A stretch of 64,000 nucleotides of DNA, from the NCBI GenBank assembly GCA_017399445.1, contig JAFQCM010000037.1:17899-81898 (forward strand), in the 5' to 3' direction. Shown here piece after piece: positions 60,242 through 64,000 of the stretch. Both the position numbers and the translations under genes were made by a program. Position 1 is the first letter of the stretch. Every line of letters begins with the position of its first letter. Below the pieces are notes generated by a model. The model was not told the origin of the DNA. It saw only the letters and a list, made by a program, of their open reading frames with translations, and searched no databases. Source of the stretch: Lachnospiraceae bacterium (lineage in GTDB: Bacteria; Bacillota; Clostridia; Lachnospirales; Lachnospiraceae).

Positions 60242-62434
60242 CTACTCCTTCCTGTTGTTCCATTTTACATTAGCCAGTTCTTTTAGCAAAATATCAGGCT
60301 CTATTGGCTTTGATAAATGTGCATTCATCCCTGCTTCTTTTGTTTTTCGTATATCCTCTTCAAAGGCGTTTGCTGTCATGGCAATAATAGGTATTGTCTT
60401 TGCCTCTGTATGCTTAGATGCCCGTATTTCCTTGGTTGCCTGAATCCCATCCATAACAGGCATCATAATATCCATGATAATTACGTCAAAGGTTCCAGTA
60501 GGACTATTAACAAAAGTTTCCACCGCCTGTTTTCCATTTTCTGCTGTAGTAACAATAAGTTTCTCACCTTCTAAAATTACCTGGGCAATTTCTCTATTCA
60601 ACTCATTATCTTCTACCAAAAGAATCTTCATTCCGATTATGTCAATATTAGTATTTTTTATCTCTTCTTTCGCTTGCACTTCTCTATTAATATCAAATTC
60701 CACTTTCACTGTAAAGATACTTCCTACCTTCAATTCACTGGTAACCTCAATGGTTCCATCAAGCATTTCCACAAGTTTTTTTGTAATGGCCATTCCTAAA
60801 CCAGTTCCTTGATATTTTGAATGAGCATCTTTTTCCTCTTGAGCAAAAGGCTCCCAGATATGCTTCAAAAATTCCTGACTCATACCAACACCATTATCTT
60901 CTACTTCAAATAAAAAACCTGCTTTTCCCTCTGATGCTGGAATTTCTTTTGTCCGAAAAATAATTTTTCCTGCATCTGATGTAAACTTAACTGCATTTCC
61001 TAAAATGTTAATAAGTATTTGTCGTAAATGAAGTTCATCCCCCTCTACCATGAAGTGCTCATACGTTTCAAATTCACAAATAAACTTTAAATCCCGCATA
61101 GCAACTTGTCCTTCTATAATTGCAGCACAATTCTCTACAAGCATCTGCATGTTCATAGTTTTTTTCTCTGCTCTCATCTTTCCACTTTCAATTCGACTCA
61201 TATCAAGAACATCATTCAGCAGACTAAGTAAATGTTGGGAAGAACCACTAATTTTCTCAAGACAATCCGCTACTTTCGACTGATTACCTATATTTTTAAG
61301 GGCAATATCTGTCATACCTATAATACCATTCATTGGCGTACGAATATCATGGGACATATATGATAAAAATTCACTCTTAGCCTTACTAGCTTCTTCTGCT
61401 AATTTTGCCTCCATTGTTAAAAGCTCATTCACTTTTTGCTGCTGCCACAACATCTGCTTGTCTTTCATGGTTGACTGACTGAAAGAAAAAACAGTTGCTA
61501 CAAATAAACAAACAAAGATACTCATTATTGCTATGAAAAAAATTATGGTTCCTTTTAGAAGAAATGCCGTATCTGTGCTAATCATTTCTGTAGGAACAAA
61601 TAACAACAACTTACAGTCTGCTGACCTTATAACTGAATTAGATACAAACCAACTAGCACCATTATAATTTAGTTCAAAAGCAGTGGAAGCTCCATTTGTA
61701 AATGCATTTTCAAAATCTTTCATAGTACCACCATTAATCAATTCTGCTTTTTCGCTAATAGCTGTCAAGATATTATATCCATCAATGAAATCTTCAGAAT
61801 ATGTGTTTTTATACAATCTGCGTCCCTTTTCATTCAAAAGGTATGTATAACATTTTTCCTTAAAACCACTGGTAGTAAACAATGCTTGTAATGAATCTAT
61901 CTTTACAGCTAATGCTATATGAGTAATCTGTTCCTCTCCTTCTAATGGAACCACCTCATCCATACGGTTTAAAAATAAGTAATAGGAATTTGATGAACTT
62001 ATGTAAGGCAAATTAATCACTGCCATCTGTTGTTTACTTCCATTTCTATCAAACGATAACTCTCCGGAATCTGATAGACGTCCCTTATGTCCATCTGAAG
62101 TATAATAATAACCATCCTGATTAAATGCCATAATCACTTTCTCATCTGCTGGGATGATTTCTGTCATATCTCGCAAACCTTGCAATATTTCTTCCGCTTT
62201 TCTCGGCTTTTGTAAACAAACTAATTGTTCACAAGTATCTGTTTGATCCCAAAAAGTATCAAATGCAGCCTCTACATTTTCGGAAACTTTATCTGCAAAT
62301 TGTGTAAAAAGAACTTTTCTTTCCTTAAACAATTGATTCTGTAGAAATTTATAATAATAGAAACTTAGAAAAGTCATTATAAATACTAAAATGATTGCTA
62401 TAAACACTACAATCTTTGCCTTCTTTTTTTTCAC
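60242..62434 (-). CDS. Hybrid sensor histidine kinase with receiver domain
   Basis: About 730 residues. Membrane helix 1 near the N-terminus, an outer domain of about 260 residues (Cache-like, MAFNQDGYYYTSDG), helix 2 (GTIIFFIAIMSIFVCLFVATVFS), a coiled coil, then HisKA with FLSYMSHDIRTPMNGIIGM, HATPase (GNAVKFTSDAGKI, DNGVGM, GTGLGMAITKKLVEML) and a C-terminal receiver (VEDNELN, phospho-acceptor in DVIIMDIMMPVMDG, Lys in HLSKPI). A GTG at 62434 is chosen as start (AAGGG before it); the frame is open to 62509. No DNA-binding output is present, so a phosphorelay partner must exist elsewhere. Confidence 0.87.
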   Translation of the reverse strand: MKKKKAKIVVFIAIILVFIMTFLSFYYYKFLQNQLFKERKVLFTQFADKVSENVEAAFDTFWDQTDTCEQLVCLQKPRKAEEILQGLRDMTEIIPADEKVIMAFNQDGYYYTSDGHKGRLSDSGELSFDRNGSKQQMAVINLPYISSSNSYYLFLNRMDEVVPLEGEEQITHIALAVKIDSLQALFTTSGFKEKCYTYLLNEKGRRLYKNTYSEDFIDGYNILTAISEKAELINGGTMKDFENAFTNGASTAFELNYNGASWFVSNSVIRSADCKLLLFVPTEMISTDTAFLLKGTIIFFIAIMSIFVCLFVATVFSFSQSTMKDKQMLWQQQKVNELLTMEAKLAEEASKAKSEFLSYMSHDIRTPMNGIIGMTDIALKNIGNQSKVADCLEKISGSSQHLLSLLNDVLDMSRIESGKMRAEKKTMNMQMLVENCAAIIEGQVAMRDLKFICEFETYEHFMVEGDELHLRQILINILGNAVKFTSDAGKIIFRTKEIPASEGKAGFLFEVEDNGVGMSQEFLKHIWEPFAQEEKDAHSKYQGTGLGMAITKKLVEMLDGTIEVTSELKVGSIFTVKVEFDINREVQAKEEIKNTNIDIIGMKILLVEDNELNREIAQVILEGEKLIVTTAENGKQAVETFVNSPTGTFDVIIMDIMMPVMDGIQATKEIRASKHTEAKTIPIIAMTANAFEEDIRKTKEAGMNAHLSKPIEPDILLKELANVKWNNRKE

Positions 62435-62583
62435 AATATTCCCTTCACCCCTTTTTTCTTTTGTTTTTTCTGTCTGAGAATAACAACTTATTTTGTAAAT
62501 GTCAATCATTTTTGGGGTATAAGCCTCTTATTTTGTATGACAATTTTCGACATTACTATTTAAAATTTCACATGAATAGAAAA

Positions 62584-62609
62584 ATAGTGCCAGCTTTCAC
62601 CAGCACTAT
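62584..62609 (-). terminator. Terminator after the cation-efflux gene
   Basis: On the minus strand ATAGTGC (62609-62603) pairs with GCACTAT (62590-62584), continued by a short inner stem, then five T. It separates the transporter gene from the hybrid kinase gene. Confidence 0.75.
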
Positions 62610-62631
62610 CTTCTAATATTCTATTATTTTC

Positions 62632-63585
62632 TTAAATATCAATAGGATTCACATGTACCATAATATGTTTTACCTTAGGGAACTCCCCTTCTATTTTTTC
62701 ATGAACTCTTTCTGCAATATCATGTGCTTCCTTTAAAGTTTTTGAACTGTCTACTCCAATTTCGATGTCTACATAAATTTTATTTCCAAATACTCTGGTC
62801 TGAAGTAAATCAATACATACAACATCCTTTTCTTTTATAATACATTCACGAATTTGTTTTTCTGTTTCCTCATCACAAGAATGGTCTACCATTTTATCAA
62901 TAGCATCTTTAAAAATATCATATGCTGCTTTTACAATAAATCCAAAAATCACCAGACTGGCAATGGAATCCATCACAGGAAATCCAAGTCTGGCTCCTCC
63001 AATTCCTACTAATGCTCCTATGGAAGAAAAAGCATCCGAACGATGATGCCATGCATCTGCCATTAGTGCACTGGAATCTATTTTCCTTGCACAGCTTTTT
63101 GTATACCAAAACATAGCTTCTTTTGTAATAATCGATACCAGCGCTGCCGCCAATGCCAGTATTCCCGGCACTTCCAAGTCACCATAATTTCCTTGCACAA
63201 TATTTTTTAATGCTTCAAATCCTATGGCAATTCCTGTAACGAAAAGTACCATGGATAAAATAATGGCTGCCACACATTCTAAACGCTCATGTCCATAAGG
63301 ATGTTCTTTATCTGATTCTTTCGATGCAAATTTAATTCCTATTATTACTACAATGGTACTAAATACATCGGATGCCGAATGAATGGCATCACTAATCATT
63401 GCATTGGAATGTGCTACAACTCCTGCTATCAACTTAAATATAGAAAGAATCACATTTCCAAGAATTGTAATCCCAGACACCTGGTTTGCCACTCTCTGGA
63501 AGTCCTTATTGTCCCCAGCATTATTTGTCTTGTTGCTGATTTTGCTTCTTGTAGTTTTGTTTGTTGTTAATCCTTTTTCTTCCAT
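62632..63585 (-). CDS. Cation diffusion facilitator metal-efflux transporter
   Basis: 317 residues. A basic N-terminus of about 35 residues precedes six membrane helices and a C-terminal ferredoxin-like metal-sensing domain (RVFGNKIYVDIEIGVDSSKTLKEAHDIAERVHEKIEGEFPKVKHIMVHVNP). The transport site is visible as MISDAIHSASDV in helix 2 and MADAWHHRSDAFSS in helix 5 (H-x3-D and D-x3-D-type ligands). The riboswitch upstream suggests Co, Ni or Fe(II) as physiological metals. ATG at 63585 lies 7 bases after GGAGG. Confidence 0.88.
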   Translation of the reverse strand: MEEKGLTTNKTTRSKISNKTNNAGDNKDFQRVANQVSGITILGNVILSIFKLIAGVVAHSNAMISDAIHSASDVFSTIVVIIGIKFASKESDKEHPYGHERLECVAAIILSMVLFVTGIAIGFEALKNIVQGNYGDLEVPGILALAAALVSIITKEAMFWYTKSCARKIDSSALMADAWHHRSDAFSSIGALVGIGGARLGFPVMDSIASLVIFGFIVKAAYDIFKDAIDKMVDHSCDEETEKQIRECIIKEKDVVCIDLLQTRVFGNKIYVDIEIGVDSSKTLKEAHDIAERVHEKIEGEFPKVKHIMVHVNPIDI

Positions 63586-63669
63586 TTCACTTACCTCCAA
63601 ATATTAAGATAGCTCTATGGCACTAAATTTCTGTGGGGATTTTAAAGAACTTCTCAGATAAAAGAATAT

Positions 63670-63712
63670 AAAAAAACACCCACGTTCAGTATTAGCAACT
63701 ACTGTCCCGTGG
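63670..63712 (-). terminator. Riboswitch expression-platform terminator
   Basis: On the minus strand CCACG (63712-63708) and inner CAGTA pair with TACTG and CGTGG (ending 63680), followed by seven T (63676-63670). The 5' arm overlaps the last stem and GGGACAG of the aptamer, so ligand binding should prevent the terminator from forming, turning the gene on. Confidence 0.8.
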
Positions 63713-63776
63713 ATGATAATTTCCACTGTCACATCTGTGACCCGACTCCATGACTATGTCACGGTCTGCTCAGTTT
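63701..63776 (-). ncRNA. NiCo-type (czcD) riboswitch
   Basis: Minus-strand order: ACTGAGCAG (63774-63766); a stem GTGAC/GTCAT; GAGTCGGG; a stem TCACA/TGTGA; a stem GTGGA/TCCAC; GGGACAGT (63708-63701). This reproduces the four-way-junction layout of NiCo riboswitches as remembered, with outer ACTG/CAGT pairing and the purine-rich joining segments AGCAG, GTCGGG and GGGACAG. It lies before a cation-efflux gene, the usual partner. Described for Ni and Co; Fe(II) has also been proposed as ligand. Confidence 0.82.
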
Positions 63777-63813
63777 GTACTGTAGATTTATTTGCAGTGC
63801 AAAGAGTATATAT

Positions 63814-63842
63814 AGCTTACCATGAACGTAAGTGTTTGTCAA
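63814..63842 (-). promoter_or_regulatory. Promoter of the riboswitch leader
   Basis: TTGACA (63842-63837), a 17-base spacer ending TGG, and TAAGCT (63819-63814) on the minus strand: a consensus -35 with an extended but weak -10. Transcription would start about 30 bases before the aptamer. Confidence 0.5.
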
Positions 63843-63912
63843 TAAATATTAGGTGTTTTTCACGACAAACGCATGAATGTTTATCCAGCCTCATTCTTGT
63901 AAATTCTATTTT

Positions 63913-64000
63913 TTAAAGAGATAGTATTTTTTTCAAATATTTAACTGGATTCATGCTTATGTTAAATCGTTTCCGAGGCATAGACATTTTCTTCCCATTA
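63913..64000 (-). pseudogene. C-terminus of an ISAs1-family transposase (runs out of window)
   Basis: The minus-strand frame entering from beyond the window reads NGKKMSMPRKRFNISMNPVKYLKKILSL and stops at 63913. The basic SxxRKRFxIxxNPxKYLxxIL ending is typical of ISAs1-type transposases and matches the relic at 25065-25124. Whether the whole gene is intact cannot be seen, so it may be functional rather than a pseudogene. Confidence 0.5.

Overview
The window reads as a low-GC, spore-forming anaerobic Firmicute, most likely a Lachnospiraceae-type gut clostridium. Signs are AT-rich DNA with strong GGAGG ribosome-binding sites, a PdaA-type spore-cortex deacetylase, intramembrane-sensing kinase/ABC peptide-antibiotic modules, families such as DUF4474, DUF1062 and CD3324, AAA-ATPase-like/PD-(D/E)XK proteins, ISAs1 transposase relics and a NiCo-type riboswitch. 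No rRNA, tRNA or CRISPR was seen. From about 9.9 kb on, almost every gene is on the minus strand.

Layout. 0-9.8 kb (mostly plus): a truncated multidomain c-di-GMP protein, a DUF4474 protein and phosphoesterase pair, an EamA permease, and a complete Bce-like module (response regulator, kinase, ABC ATPase, permease). 9.9-16.5 kb (minus): PdaA-like deacetylase, a Tet(M)-like GTPase fused to a YacP/Rae1-type NYN nuclease, a membrane protein, and an Lsa-type ABC-F protein with an attenuator-like leader. 16.6-25.2 kb: a His-Xaa-Ser (Hxs) radical-SAM peptide-modification locus (HxsA substrate, HxsB and HxsC maturases, two HxsD-like proteins) that also encodes an A24 prepilin peptidase, a MORN-repeat protein and two uncharacterised membrane proteins. 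ISAs1 relics lie at both ends. 25.5-38.4 kb: an AAA-like/nuclease protein, a Ytr-like GntR/ABC operon with three paralogous membrane proteins, two small regulator-like genes sharing a covarying leader hairpin, and a second ABC/two-component module. 38.7-49.3 kb: housekeeping and surface genes, an Agr/LytTR-type two-component pair, a nicotinamidase/NrtR NAD-salvage pair with a perfect palindromic operator, a DUF1266 lipoprotein, and a collapsed pseudogene of the nuclease-like family.

49.3-58.2 kb is the most striking part: an eight-gene, tightly overlapping operon. It encodes PEP mutase, phosphonopyruvate decarboxylase, a fused nucleotidyltransferase/phosphonoacetaldehyde reductase, a B12-type radical SAM enzyme, a CDP-alcohol phosphotransferase, an acyl-CoA ligase, a PlsC-like acyltransferase and a papain-fold-like protein. 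The first steps match the route to CMP-2-hydroxyethylphosphonate used in fosfomycin biosynthesis. The lipid enzymes suggest that this nucleotide-activated phosphonate is placed on a lipid, giving a candidate phosphonolipid pathway.

58.4-64 kb: a substrate-binding lipoprotein fused to a 5'-nucleotidase-like C-terminal domain, in an operon with a hybrid sensor kinase; then a cation-efflux transporter preceded by a NiCo-type riboswitch with an overlapping terminator; then the C-terminus of another ISAs1 transposase. All functional assignments come from motifs and context read by eye; no database search was run.
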